Source: CAVTWD01 sp963738325
GTDB taxonomy: Bacteria > Actinomycetota > Acidimicrobiia > Acidimicrobiales > Ilumatobacteraceae
Reading direction: 5' to 3'
NCBI GenBank assembly: GCA_963738325.1
Contig: CAVTWD010000009.1
Location: 620,001 to 684,000, forward strand
DNA: 64,000 nt
A model generated the notes under the pieces. The model was given only the letters and a program-made list of their open reading frames with translations, was not told the origin of the DNA and did not search any database. Each line of letters starts with the position of its first letter. Positions within the stretch are counted from its first letter, which is position 1. Both the position numbers and the translations under genes were made by a program. Positions 55,432 through 64,000 of the stretch are shown here, one piece after another.

Positions 55432-56363
55432 ACCATCGCTCCGATCCGGCTTTGTTCCTCGTGGCGTTCGAGAAGGCTGATCACGGCGTCCTCGAGGTCG
55501 GGTACCTTGACCCAGAGGTCGTCGGGAACCCGGCCCTCCCGGACGAGCTCGGCGCCGACGTGAGCGACCATCGTGCGGTCACCGTGCACCTCGACGGTGT
55601 CGCCGTCGACCGTGACGGCGCGCACCCCGCCGACGTGGCGGATCTGCTCACCGGCGCTGATTGCGCTGCGGGACGTGAAACGCAACGTCGCCCAGCGGGC
55701 GTGGCGATCGACGAGCGCCCGTGGGGTCCCCGTGTCCACGATGCGCCCGGCGCGCATGACGGCCACCCGGTCGCACAGCGCCTCGGCCTCGTCCATGTAG
55801 TGCGTGACGAGCAAGATCGTGGTGCCGGCCGCTCGCAGAGCTCGAACGGCATCCCACACGTCGCGGCGCGCCGGCGGATCAAGGCCCTGTGTGAGCTCGT
55901 CGAGCACGACGAGCCGGGGCTGGTTGAGCAGGGCGAGGACCAGGAAGAGGCGCTGGCGCTGGCCGCCGCTCAGGGCGGCGAACGGCTGGCGGCGTTGCGC
56001 CGTGAGCCCGAACGCTTCGACCAGGCCGTCGATGCCCGGGACCCGTCGTCGTGCGAACAGGTTGATGGCCTCGTCGACACGGAGCCGGTCGGGCAGGGCG
56101 GAATCTTGGAGCTGGACGCCGAGCAGCGGGCGCAGCGCCCGCTGATCACGCACCGGATCGAGGCCGAGTACCCGCAGGTATCCGGCGTCCGCGATCCGTA
56201 GTCCCTGGATGCATTCGACGGTCGTGGTCTTGCCGGCACCGTTGGTGCCGAGCAGGCCGAGAATCTCTCCATCGGCGATGTCCAAGTCCAGATCGTCGAC
56301 GGCCACGTGGTCTCGGTAGAACTTGCAGAGACCGCGGACCACCACCGTCGGCTCGCTGCTCAT
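55428..56363 (-). CDS. ABC-2 transporter ATP-binding protein
   Basis: ~311 residues from ATG 56363 (GGGGAGGTCCG upstream; the ORF extends to 56426 without such a site). MSSEPTVVVRGLCKFYRDHV; Walker A GTNGAGKTT, signature LSGGQRQRLFLVLALLNQP, Walker B LVVLDELTQGLDP, switch His VTHYMDEA. A C-terminal domain of ~90 residues follows, as in DrrA-type subunits. Powers the downstream permease. A NarL-type regulator and kinase lie upstream in the same direction and probably control it. Confidence 0.93.
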   Translation of the reverse strand: MSSEPTVVVRGLCKFYRDHVAVDDLDLDIADGEILGLLGTNGAGKTTTVECIQGLRIADAGYLRVLGLDPVRDQRALRPLLGVQLQDSALPDRLRVDEAINLFARRRVPGIDGLVEAFGLTAQRRQPFAALSGGQRQRLFLVLALLNQPRLVVLDELTQGLDPPARRDVWDAVRALRAAGTTILLVTHYMDEAEALCDRVAVMRAGRIVDTGTPRALVDRHARWATLRFTSRSAISAGEQIRHVGGVRAVTVDGDTVEVHGDRTMVAHVGAELVREGRVPDDLWVKVPDLEDAVISLLERHEEQSRIGAMV

Positions 56364-56477
56364 CGGACCTCCCCAATGGCCGGATGCGTCATGGTGTGAC
56401 TGTACGAAGCGAACCGCTCTCGTCACATCGGACCTGAGACGGAACTTCGCGTCCGCCCGGGGGTGGACGTGCTCCGA

Positions 56478-57125
56478 TCAGCCGTTGACCAGCCCGTGCT
56501 GGAACGCGAACACGATGGCGCCCGCCCGATCGCGCACGCCGAGCTTGGCGAAGATGCTCCCCACGTGCGTCTTCACCGTCGCTTCGCTGACGTGCAGCTC
56601 GTGGGCGATCTCGATGTTCGTCGCACCCGTCGCCATCGACCTCAGCACGTCCTGCTCGCGCTCGGTGAGTTGGTCGGCCCGCGCCGCTTGGCGCACACGG
56701 GGCAGAACGGTGGCTCGGTAGGTCGCGAGGACACGGGGGAGCACGGCCGGGTCGAGCCATGCGCCGCCCGACGCGACGGTGCGGCTGGCCTCGATCAACT
56801 GCTCCGCGGAGGCCTCCTTGAGGATGAACCCGGCGGCGCCGGCCTCCAACGCGCCCCACAGCGCCTCGTCGTCGTCGAAGGTGGTGAGGATCAGGACCGG
56901 TGGGCCGTCACGGTCGCGGATCCGCCGGGTGGCCTCTATCCCGTCGACCCCTCGCATCCGCACGTCCATCAAGACGACGTCGACGTGGATGCTGTCGAGT
57001 GCGGCGATGACCTCCGCGCCGTCTCCGCACGTCGCTGCCACGACGAAGCCGGCGTCGGCGTCCAAGATCCGTTCCAGTCCCGCGCGCACGAGCGGCTGGT
57101 CGTCGACCAGGGCGACGGCGATCAC
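56478..57125 (-). CDS. NarL/LuxR-type response regulator
   Basis: 215 residues. Receiver with DD at 9-10 (VALVDDQPLVRAG), phosphoacceptor Asp in VDVVLMDVRMRGVDG (~56) and Lys in FILKEASAEQL. LuxR-type helix-turn-helix at ~145-205: LTEREQDVLRSMATGATNIE then IAHELHVSEATVKTHVGSIF. Start overlaps the kinase stop by 4 bases. Likely activates the ABC exporter directly downstream. Confidence 0.94.
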   Translation of the reverse strand: MIAVALVDDQPLVRAGLERILDADAGFVVAATCGDGAEVIAALDSIHVDVVLMDVRMRGVDGIEATRRIRDRDGPPVLILTTFDDDEALWGALEAGAAGFILKEASAEQLIEASRTVASGGAWLDPAVLPRVLATYRATVLPRVRQAARADQLTEREQDVLRSMATGATNIEIAHELHVSEATVKTHVGSIFAKLGVRDRAGAIVFAFQHGLVNG

Positions 57126-58333
57126 GAGCCGACACTCGTGACCGACGTCGAGGGCGCCGTCCGGGGCAACCGGGCTACGACGCGCCAGCCGTCTCCGAAC
57201 GGCCCGACGGCGAGGGTCCCGCCGAGCGATTCGACGCGCTCGCGCATGCCGATGAGACCCACGCCGGGCGGGGCGGTCTCAGTCGGGTGGCCACCCGCGT
57301 CGACCACCATCACCTCAACGGCGTCGGCGGCGACGTCGATGTCCACGGACACGTGAGCGCCGGGTGCGTGCTTGGCCGCGTTCGAGAGGCTCTCCTGGAG
57401 GACGCGATAGACAGCGAGGCCGACGACTCCCTCGACCTCATCGAGCGAGCCGTGCACGACGAGCCGCACGTCGGCTCCCGCCGACGCCGCCGACGTCACG
57501 AGGTTGGGGACATCACGAGCCGCTGGCATCGGGGCGGTACCCGTTCCCGCTCCGTCGCCGCGCAGGATCGCCACGTTGCGGCGGATCTCGGCCAGACTGC
57601 GCCGCCCGATCTCCTCTGCCTCCGCCAGTGCGCGCTCGGCGCCCTCTGGGTCAGCCCGCACGCGCCGTCGGGCCCCGGTCAGGTGGAGGAGTACTACGGT
57701 CAGCGAGTGTCCCACGAGGTCGTGTAGCTCGGCCGCGATCCGGCGTCGTTCGTCTGAGACCGCCTGTTCGGCGAGGCGTTCCCGTGTCGCCTGGAGCTCG
57801 GCGACCAGCAGCCGGTAGCTGTGCATCTGCGTGCTCGTGAGCCAGCCGAAGAGCACGCCCATCATCCAGTAGGGCCAGCCCCAGTGCGCATAGGCCCCGT
57901 GCAAGACGAGCGGCGTCGCCACGCCGACGACGCCATACGCGACGCGTCGCCGCCGCTCGGGCTCCGTCAACGTCGCATAAGAAATGGCCACGATCAGTAG
58001 GAACATCGTTCCTTCCCCCGCGTGCCGGGCGTTCAGGTACACGGGCGGAAGTCCCGTCCACAGCAGCAACACGACGGGTGGGATGGCGGGCCAAAGAGCC
58101 TTGGCGAGGAACCCGAGCACGACGACCGCGCTCAGCGTCACGACCTCGAGCGTCGTGTCCGACGGGTGATCGGCGAGTAGTGCGACGACGCACACGATGA
58201 CCGAGGCGACGGCGGCCACCCGCGCCCACCAGGCGTCGTCACGCGAAGCCAACGACCCAGGCACCACGGTTCTGACGGTAGCGAGCCACTTCGACAGCGT
58301 CACCCATCTCCGGGGGGAGCGGCCCCACTCCAC
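57122..58333 (-). CDS. NarL-partner sensor histidine kinase (HisKA_3 type)
   Basis: Up to 403 residues; GTG 12 codons in (VTLSKWLATVR, preceded by GGAG) may be the true start. Four to six TM helices (~30-150) form the sensor without an extracellular domain. ERRRIAAELHDLVGHSLTVV holds the phosphoacceptor His, VLQESLSNAAKHAPGAHVSV the N box, GVGLIGMRERVESLGGTL the G2 box. DUF-like intramembrane sensing kinases of this type often guard ABC-2 exporters against membrane-active drugs. Signal unknown. Confidence 0.92.
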   Translation of the reverse strand: MEWGRSPRRWVTLSKWLATVRTVVPGSLASRDDAWWARVAAVASVIVCVVALLADHPSDTTLEVVTLSAVVVLGFLAKALWPAIPPVVLLLWTGLPPVYLNARHAGEGTMFLLIVAISYATLTEPERRRRVAYGVVGVATPLVLHGAYAHWGWPYWMMGVLFGWLTSTQMHSYRLLVAELQATRERLAEQAVSDERRRIAAELHDLVGHSLTVVLLHLTGARRRVRADPEGAERALAEAEEIGRRSLAEIRRNVAILRGDGAGTGTAPMPAARDVPNLVTSAASAGADVRLVVHGSLDEVEGVVGLAVYRVLQESLSNAAKHAPGAHVSVDIDVAADAVEVMVVDAGGHPTETAPPGVGLIGMRERVESLGGTLAVGPFGDGWRVVARLPRTAPSTSVTSVGS

Positions 58334-58432
58334 CCTCAGGAGGACGAGCGCTCCCGTCGAGGGGTGTCCCCACCATCAAGACACCGGTGGGCAGGACCGG
58401 GCGTGGGTCGACGGCTGCGTAGCGTTGACCAG

Positions 58433-58600
58433 GTGTTGAGCACGGTCTTCCGTCCGTGGCGCACGACACGCACGTGATGCCGGCTTGTATTCGTCCTGCT
58501 CGACCTGCTGGTCAGCGCGGTCACGTTCTTGGGCGGTGTTCGCCCTGCTCACGGCGGGCGTCAGCCTGCTGATCGTGTTCCCTCACCGGCGAACCGCAGG
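58433..58600 (+). pseudogene. decayed putative-sensor membrane domain fragment
   Basis: From GTG 58433: LSTVFRPWRTTRT, an in-frame TGA at ~58478, then CRLVFVLLDLLVSAVTFLG and, one frame over, VFALLTAGVSLLIVFP. This recalls the N-terminus of the 'putative sensor' domain in actinobacterial kinases. One nonsense change and one frameshift in 50 codons; the rest is missing. Confidence 0.35.
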
Positions 58601-58661
58601 CAGCTCCGCCGCTCGCGGCTCACCGGCGCGCAGAGCGCGGCCGGCGTGCGAGGCTGCGCCG

Positions 58662-59810
58662 ATGACCGCACTCGCCGAAGCCCTTCGTCAGCTCGTGGAC
58701 TCGCATGAGGTGCCTGGACTTGTCGCCGCGGTCGGTCGCGGCGACGACATCGAGGTCGTCGTGCTCGGAGACCAGTCGGTGGACGGTCCGCCGATGGCAC
58801 CGGACTCGCTGTTCCGCATCGCATCGATCACCAAGCCGATGATGGCCGCCCTCGCGCTGACGTTCGTCGCCGACGGCACCCTGCGGCTCGAGCAGCCCGT
58901 CGATGACCTGCTCCCCGAACTGGCGTCACCGGCAGTGCTCCGCTCGCTCACTGGCCCGGTCGACGAGACCGTTCCCGCAGCTCGAGCGATCACCGTCCGG
59001 CACCTGCTCACGTCGACGAATGGCCACGGGTTCCCATCCGACTTCTCCGCGCCGGTCGTGCAACTGCTGTTCGATCGCCTGCATCAGGGTCCACCGCAGC
59101 CGAAACGGGTTCCCCCGCCCGACGACTGGATGGCGATCCTCGCAGACATCCCGTTGCTCCACCAGCCCGGCGAGGCGTTCACGTACAACACCGCGTTCGA
59201 CATCCTCGGGGTGCTGGTCGCGCGCGCCGGCGGCCGGCCGCTGCCCGACCTCATGGCGGCGCGGATCCTCGAGCCGCTCGGGATGACCGAGACGGGCTTC
59301 GCCTTCCCGACAGGCACCGACCAGCGGCGCACGTGCTACTACCGCCACAGCGAGGATGGACTGGTCGAACTCGATGGTCCCGACGGGCAATGGTCGACGG
59401 TGCCGGCCTTCCCATCGGGTGCCGGCGGCATCGTGTCGACGCTGGCCGACGTGCTCGCGTTCCAACGGATGCTGCTCGCCGAGGGCGGAGACGTCTTGCC
59501 CGCCGCGCTGGTGACGGCGATGGCCACTGACCAGCTGACCCCGACGATCCGGGCGAGCGACACCGTGTTCCTCGACGGCCAGTCGTGGGGCTTCGGCGGT
59601 GGCGTCGACATCGAGCGCCGGCACTCGTGGAACGTGCCGGGTCGCTTCGGCTGGGTCGGCGGGACCGGCACATCCGCCTACGTCGTGCCCTCCGACGACA
59701 GCATCGCCATCCTGCTCACTCAAGTGGAACTTGCCGGGCCAACAGGGAGCACGGTCATCGAGGGGTTCTGGGTTGCCGCAGCCGAACACCTCGGTCACCG
59801 CGCCAACTGA
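58662..59810 (+). CDS. beta-lactamase-family serine hydrolase (class C-like)
   Basis: ~382 residues from ATG 58662; the ORF extends upstream in low-quality sequence. LFRIASITKPMMAALALTFV holds the SxxK nucleophile (SITK); FTYNTAFDILGVLVARAGGR has the YxN motif (YNT); WVGGTGTSAYVVPSDDSIAI takes the place of HxG/KTG. No signal peptide in this frame, so probably cytoplasmic. Acts as an esterase or D-aminopeptidase-like enzyme; clinical beta-lactamase activity is not implied. Intact. Confidence 0.88.
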   Translation: MTALAEALRQLVDSHEVPGLVAAVGRGDDIEVVVLGDQSVDGPPMAPDSLFRIASITKPMMAALALTFVADGTLRLEQPVDDLLPELASPAVLRSLTGPVDETVPAARAITVRHLLTSTNGHGFPSDFSAPVVQLLFDRLHQGPPQPKRVPPPDDWMAILADIPLLHQPGEAFTYNTAFDILGVLVARAGGRPLPDLMAARILEPLGMTETGFAFPTGTDQRRTCYYRHSEDGLVELDGPDGQWSTVPAFPSGAGGIVSTLADVLAFQRMLLAEGGDVLPAALVTAMATDQLTPTIRASDTVFLDGQSWGFGGGVDIERRHSWNVPGRFGWVGGTGTSAYVVPSDDSIAILLTQVELAGPTGSTVIEGFWVAAAEHLGHRAN

Positions 59811-59935
59811 AACCGTCCAGTCCAGCCCAGACGACCCGGTCGTCGCCAAACGACGGCCGAAGCGTCGCCACCCGCCCGGGCAGCGGCCACCACGGGATCG
59901 TCGTGGTCGGCGGGATGGGCATCACGCCGTGATCG

Positions 59936-60480
59936 CTACAGGTCGAAGCGGGTCGCGCCGTACGGCTCGGCGGTCCCAAGGGCGTACACGCGTACCGCCG
60001 TCATCGTGTACACGTACCAGGGTGGCGGACCCGCCGAAGGTGCGCTGAACTCGGCCGTGAACGCCCCGTCCTCGACGCGCGCCGGCCACCCACCCTCGTT
60101 GCACAGGGCGCAGATCTTCTGCAGCGTCGCCTCGTCGGTGACCCTCGTTGCTGTGCCTTCAGCGACGATGTCGAAGTCGTGCGTCGCCACCGAGATCGCA
60201 CAGGCCGGGTTCGCCGCCAGGTTCCGCGACTTGCGCGTGCCCGGCCCGGCCCTGACGTGAACCAGAAGACGCCGTCGACCCATCCCGAGCCGAGCGGCAT
60301 GACGTGTGGCGAGCCATCCGGATTCGTGGTCGCCAGGCACGTGGTGTGGCGGTTCGGCCCGCCGGTGTCGGGCGCCTGGGTGAGGCCGGACTCGAGCGAG
60401 CCGAGCACGCGCTCCCACTGGATGGGCGGCGCGTCATATCCGTCGAGGTTGCGATCGGCGACCGGGGTGGGCGTAGACAT
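59936..60480 (-). pseudogene. PPOX-class (pyridoxamine phosphate oxidase-like) flavin/F420 protein, one frameshift
   Basis: MSTPTPVADRNLDGYDAPPI, TCLATTNPDGSPHVMPLGSG, WVDGVFWF. At ~60258 a missing or extra base shifts the frame to GTRKSRNLAANPACAISVAT, HDFDIVAEGTATRVTDEATL, QKICALCNEGGWPARVEDG and VYALGTAEPYGATRFDL. The split beta-barrel is complete after repair (~180 residues). Binds FMN or F420; a second member begins at 63548. Confidence 0.8.
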
Positions 60481-60662
60481 CGGGTGCTCCTCTGCGGGCT
60501 TGCCAATGGCGACGGACTGGCCATGCTGAATTCATCGGACGATCGACTCGCGGCCGCCTTGGGCATGCACCGGTTCCGCACGAGTACGCGCGGATCGGCC
60601 GAACGGTCAAGCGCCGACCGTGAGCTCGTGCGCTGCATCCAGTATCGACGGGACGACACCGA

Positions 60663-61115
60663 TCACGCGCTGTCCCGTTGACGCCAGCGTGTAACAACAT
60701 TTGCACCGAGCCGATTGAGGAGGCGTCGGAGCTGGGTGAGTTGCCGGTCGGTGAAGCCGTCGCGCAGGCGCTCATCGAACGCGACGACGGCGCCAAGGAG
60801 TGACAAGAACGTCTTCTCGCCGAGGGGAGTGAGTTCGACGTGGTGGACGCGGCGGTTCGCCGGGTCCCGGCGGCGGATAACGAGGCCGGCGGTCTCCATC
60901 TTGTTGAGGTGATGGGTGAGGGTCGGTCCTTCGATGCCGACCGCTTCGGCCAGTTGGCGTTGCGCATCGTGTGTCGTGCTCTTGAGTGAGACCAGGATGA
61001 GCCACACCGGCAGCGACCCGCCCACCTCGGCGAGCGCCTCGTCGAACGCTCGGCTCACCGCCCTGGCGGTGCGGGTCAGATGCAGGCCGATCGGCTCGGG
61101 GTCAGGTGCGCCCAC
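60663..61115 (-). CDS. MarR-family transcriptional regulator
   Basis: ~150 residues from GTG 61115, chosen for the GGAGG nine bases upstream; longer in-frame starts reach 61171. GLHLTRTARAVSRAFDEALA, DAQRRQ-like LAEAVGIEGPTLTHHLNKME (recognition helix), GLVIRRRDPANRRVHHVELT (wing), then a dimerisation helix. Overlaps the MFS stop by 14 bases. Last gene of the nitroreductase-MFS-MarR operon, so it probably represses its own operon; a palindrome at 63175-63188 is a candidate site. Confidence 0.9.
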   Translation of the reverse strand: MGAPDPEPIGLHLTRTARAVSRAFDEALAEVGGSLPVWLILVSLKSTTHDAQRQLAEAVGIEGPTLTHHLNKMETAGLVIRRRDPANRRVHHVELTPLGEKTFLSLLGAVVAFDERLRDGFTDRQLTQLRRLLNRLGANVVTRWRQRDSA

Positions 61116-62648
61116 GCGCTGGGACCTCCAGGGTTTCGACGTGTCCATTGCCATTCTCGACGCGATCATGTGTCGACGGCGGTCTTCCCGTCTGCGGTCC
61201 AGGTGCTGGCCGTGTCGCCGGGATTCGGAACGACACGGCGACGCCCGCGGCGAGCAGCGCCGCGGCTGTGAGCAGGGCCGACCGTACGGAGTTGGCATCG
61301 GTGAAGGTGCCGAGGCGAAGCACGCCGCCGAGCACGGCGACGCCGAGAGCCGCCGCCAAGGAGTTGTTGGTGGTGGCGACGCCGCTGGCCGAACCGGCGC
61401 CCTCACGTCCGACCTGGGAGAGGATCACGTTGGTGAGCTGTGAGCTCGCCATCCCCGCCCCGAGGCCGAACAGCGCCAGCGCGGCTCCGAGCGGGGCCCA
61501 GCCGACATCGGTTCGCAGTACACCTGCGGCGGCGAGGATGCCGGCGAGCTGGACGAGAATCCCGGTGCGCACGACGATTGTCGGTCCGACCTGGGCCGCG
61601 ACGGTGCCTCCGATCTGGGCCCCGATCAGGGCGCCGACGCCGACGGGGAGCAGCCACCGTCCGGCGGCGACCGGGGTCAGTTGGTGGGTGGTCTGGAGAA
61701 AGACCGCGAGCACGAACATGGTGCCGGCCATGGCCATCACGACGACCGCGGCGGTCAGGAGGCCGCCCCCGAAGGCGCGGCTGGCGAAGAGCCGCAGGTC
61801 GACGAGCGGATCCCGGTGGCTCGCTGCGGCCCGCCGTTCCAGTCGGGCGAAGGCAGCAAGGGCGACCGCGGCGGCCGCGAGGGCCGCGGCGACAGGTGAG
61901 ATGGGCCACGACCGGGACCAGAGGGTGGTTGACCCGAGGGCGAGGCCGGCCCCCCGGTTTGCGATCCATCCATGGTCGGGCGCCTCGGTGAGCGCGAACA
62001 CGACCAGGAACAGTCCGGTCGCGAGGAGCAACGCGCCGCGGATGTCGAGGCGCGCTCGACGCTGGCGGCGGTCGTCACTGGGGAGGGACCGAGCGCGGCC
62101 AGCGCGGCGAGGGGGGCGACGACCACGTTGATGCGGAAGCCCCATCGCCAGGAGTAGTCGCTGGTCAGCCAACCGCCGAGGACCGGCCCGAGCGCGGCAG
62201 CGGCCCCGGCCACGCCGCCCCAGAGCGCGAACGCCTTGGCCCGTGCCGGCCCTTCGAACACGCTCGACAACGAGGCCAGCGATGCCGGGAACAACAGCGA
62301 CACGCCGATCCCTTCGAGGACGGCCTCGCCGAGCACCAGTTCGGGTGTGCTGGTGGCGATCGACGCCACCAGCGAGCCACCGGCGAAGAGCAGCGCGCCG
62401 GTGACGAAGGCCCGGCGGGTTCCGACGAGGTCGCCGATGCGACCGCCGATGATGAGGAGGGCGCCGAGCGTCAACGAGTACCCGGTGATGACCCATTGCA
62501 GGCTCGCGAGGTTGGTGTCCAGATCGTGCCGGATGGTGGGGATGGCCACGTTGAGGATCGTGGTATCGAGGGTCACGATCGCCACCGCCGCCACCATGGC
62601 TGCCAGCGCGAGTCGGCGACGCCGAGGCTCGAGCAGCCTGCCAGTCAT
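61102..62648 (-). pseudogene. MFS exporter, DHA2 (14-TM) type, one frameshift
   Basis: ATG 62648 overlaps the nitroreductase stop (ATGA). TLDTTILNVAIPTIRHDLDT is the family's TM1 motif, IIGGRIGDLVGTRRAFVTGA motif A, LGPVLGGWLTSDYSWRWGF motif C. The frame breaks near 62060 in a run of CGACGC repeats; the other frame continues RLDIRGALLLATGLFLVVFA to the end (RTDVGWAPLGAALALFGLGA). About 515 residues. Likely exports a toxic compound that the MarR protein senses. Confidence 0.85.
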
Positions 62649-63124
62649 GACTCGTCTCCCGTGAGATGCCACCGGACGATGCAGAATCCGTGGGCGAGCG
62701 CGGTCTCGAGCTTCGTGCGGTCGATCGTCTGGTCGGGTTCGACGAATGGCACGAACCGGACAGCTCGCGGGTTCTCGGTCAGCAGATGGCGCAGCAGCCG
62801 GTCGACCTCGTCGACGTCGCGGACCAGCGTCGGTCGCGCGGTGAAGTCACGACCGGCCACATGCAGCGGGACGGCCTCGCCGTCTCGGAGATTGCGTGTC
62901 CACCTTCCACCGCCCGGCGTGAGCAGGGTCTCGCCGTCACGCACGTAGCTCACCGGCTGGCGGTACCGCCGGCCGGTCTTGCGACCCGTGTGGGTGACCA
63001 ACATCAGATTCCCGCTCAAGGGCGTCTTGAACGGGAGGCCGAGCACGAAGCGCATCGGCACGTTCACCCACCTCATCACCCGCGCCCGCCGCCGGAGGCG
63101 GCCTGCCGTCATCTGATTCGTCAT
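62645..63124 (-). CDS. deazaflavin (F420)-dependent nitroreductase family protein
   Basis: 159 residues, intact. RWVNVPMRFVLGLPFKTPLS, NLMLVTHTGRKTGRRYRQPV, SYVRDGETLLTPGGGRWTRN and LRDGEAVPLHVAGRDFTARP are the conserved core of the Ddn/DUF385 family, which reduces quinones and nitro compounds with F420H2. First gene of the operon with MFS and MarR, so a detoxification unit is a sensible reading. Confidence 0.92.
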   Translation of the reverse strand: MTNQMTAGRLRRRARVMRWVNVPMRFVLGLPFKTPLSGNLMLVTHTGRKTGRRYRQPVSYVRDGETLLTPGGGRWTRNLRDGEAVPLHVAGRDFTARPTLVRDVDEVDRLLRHLLTENPRAVRFVPFVEPDQTIDRTKLETALAHGFCIVRWHLTGDES

Positions 63125-63174
63125 GACCGTTCCCCTTCGCTCGTCGATGGTCGCATCGAGAAAACGAGGGCTAT

Positions 63175-63188
63175 CTTAGATATCAAAG
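63175..63188. promoter_or_regulatory. candidate MarR operator
   Basis: CTTAGATATCAAAG, a 14-base palindrome with one mismatched pair around GATATC, 51 bases upstream of the nitroreductase start, in an unusually A/T-rich patch. MarR sites are short A/T-rich palindromes of this kind. Prediction only. Confidence 0.4.
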
Positions 63189-63547
63189 CATTAGATGGCA
63201 AACGATCTGGCGTCCTCCGGCTGTGCGAAGGCAGGAGGTCCTCGGGGCGAGGGATCGCGGAGATGTGCGCGGCAGCGCGAGCCTCCTTTGGAGCTTTGAG
63301 GTTCTGCGGTTCGGGAGCTGAGAACCGATGAGTACGCGACCGTCGTGACGTCAGAAGGCCGTGAGCGGATTCGATCCTGGCCGGCTCGAGCGCCTGGCGA
63401 CGTGATGGCCGGCATGTGGAGCACGGCGGTGTCGCCTGGCTGGCTGGTTCCCGCCGCCGGCCGGCGTTCGGACGTCCGGACGGGCGCGCCTGGCGCTATC
63501 GATGACTGACCGCGAGCGATGAGAGCTCACAGGAGAGGAGCGCTTCC
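63189..63547. other. intergenic region between divergent genes
   Basis: About 360 bases separating the nitroreductase operon and the PPOX gene. No coding signal; expected to hold the PPOX promoter. Confidence 0.45.
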
Positions 63548-64000
63548 ATGGCAGCGACGGAACCGGTCGTCGAGTTCGATTCCCGTTTCAGCGATCCTGG
63601 GGCGTCGGCGACTCCGTGGGCGGAGGTCCGCCGGATGATCGACGGGGCGGAGCTGTTCTGGATCTCCACGGTGAGGTCGGATGGCCGCCCGCATGTCACG
63701 CCGCTTCCGGCTGTGTGGCAGGACGGCGCGCTCTACTTCTGTACCGGTGCCGGCGAGCAGAAGAGCGTCAACCTGGCCCGGAACGCGAGCTGCGCGCTCA
63801 CCACCGGAAACAACGCCTGGAAGTCGGGGCTCGACGTGGTGATCGAAGGAACAGCCCAGCGGGTGAGCGATGAGGTCCTGCTGCGTCGGCTCGCCGACGC
63901 CTGGGAGTCGAAGTACCAGGGTGATTGGCACTTCGACGTGGCGGACGGCGTATTCCAGGGCGAGGGTGGAGAGGCGCTGGTGTTCCAGGTCGTCCCCGCG
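63548..64000 (+). CDS. PPOX-class F420/FMN-dependent enzyme, runs off the right edge
   Basis: ATG 63548 with GGAGAGGAG upstream; open to the last base (151 codons). MAATEPVVEFDSRFSDPGAS, LFWISTVRSDGRPHVTPLPA, VWQDGALYFCTGAGEQKSVN, LARNASCALTTGN then DVVIEGTAQRVSDEVLLRRL and a C-terminal EALVFQVVPA. The STVRxDGRPHVTPL strand-turn is the cofactor-binding region of the split barrel. Probably complete within a few codons beyond the window. Confidence 0.88.
   Translation, partial: MAATEPVVEFDSRFSDPGASATPWAEVRRMIDGAELFWISTVRSDGRPHVTPLPAVWQDGALYFCTGAGEQKSVNLARNASCALTTGNNAWKSGLDVVIEGTAQRVSDEVLLRRLADAWESKYQGDWHFDVADGVFQGEGGEALVFQVVPA

Noticed and set aside
59815..59935. terminator between the convergent serine hydrolase and PPOX genes
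   Set aside because: CCACCACG/CGTCGTGG has a mismatch and poor context; too weak to call.
1..64000. CRISPR array, rRNA, prophage structural genes or biosynthetic gene cluster
   Set aside because: No regularly spaced direct repeats, no rRNA-like sequence, no capsid/terminase genes and no PKS/NRPS domains were seen.

Overview
High-G+C bacterial DNA from an actinobacterium. The evidence is a WS/DGAT acyltransferase tail, a deazaflavin (F420)-type nitroreductase, PPOX-class flavin/F420 proteins, DevS-like PAS kinase remains and a P1B-5 ATPase with a hemerythrin tail like that described from Acidothermus. An uncultured Acidimicrobiia-like lineage is my guess; no rRNA or other marker is present to prove it. 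I see no rRNA, tRNA or CRISPR array.

Layout. 0-5.3 kb: acyltransferase tail, a twice-frameshifted alpha/beta hydrolase, a small secreted protein, an OmpR-type two-component pair and a secreted metallophosphatase. 5.6-10.4 kb: an ECF sigma factor, a one-TM putative antisigma protein, two small exported/membrane proteins, ApbE flavin transferase and a ferric-reductase-like haem membrane protein. Almost every start in this block overlaps the previous stop, so it reads as one extracytoplasmic electron-transfer operon. 10.9-16.5 kb: an intact block of ABC ATPase, FtsX-type permease and P1B-5 metal ATPase with hemerythrin domain. 16.8-26.6 kb: degraded genes and fragments (DUF2703, PAS kinase, dienelactone hydrolase, an integrase joined to a TauE tail, UspA pieces, homocysteine methyltransferase tail, DUF302) around an intact SulP transporter.

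26.5-32.1 kb is a sulfur/persulfide island: thioredoxin, a DsbA/FrnE-like gene split by an IS982-family element, a tiny zinc-ribbon protein, persulfide-dioxygenase-like MBL-rhodanese, a second rhodanese and a TauE/SafE exporter. Three near-identical ATACCC-N4-GGGTAT sites lie in its divergent intergenic regions, which suggests one CsoR/CstR-type regulator controls the set. 32.5-35.3 kb: a frameshifted Ca2+-type P-type ATPase preceded by a 33-residue membrane peptide. 35.6-53.1 kb is another accessory mosaic: truncated kinase, methyltransferase and deacetylase pieces, a cysteine-desulfurase relative without its PLP lysine segment, an MFS pump, two PIN toxin-antitoxin loci (one intact), a tyrosine recombinase, hydrolases, and two copies of an unclassified protein family each preceded by a GC-rich hairpin.

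53.5-64 kb is mostly intact: YceI, ABC-2 exporter, NarL-type two-component pair, beta-lactamase-like serine hydrolase, PPOX protein, a MarR-MFS-nitroreductase operon, and a partial PPOX gene running off the end.

Many genes carry single-base frameshifts with good protein homology on both sides. This is either uncorrected sequencing/assembly error or very recent decay. Abrupt joins between unrelated gene halves cannot be explained by base errors alone. Family names come from recognition of motifs; no search was run.
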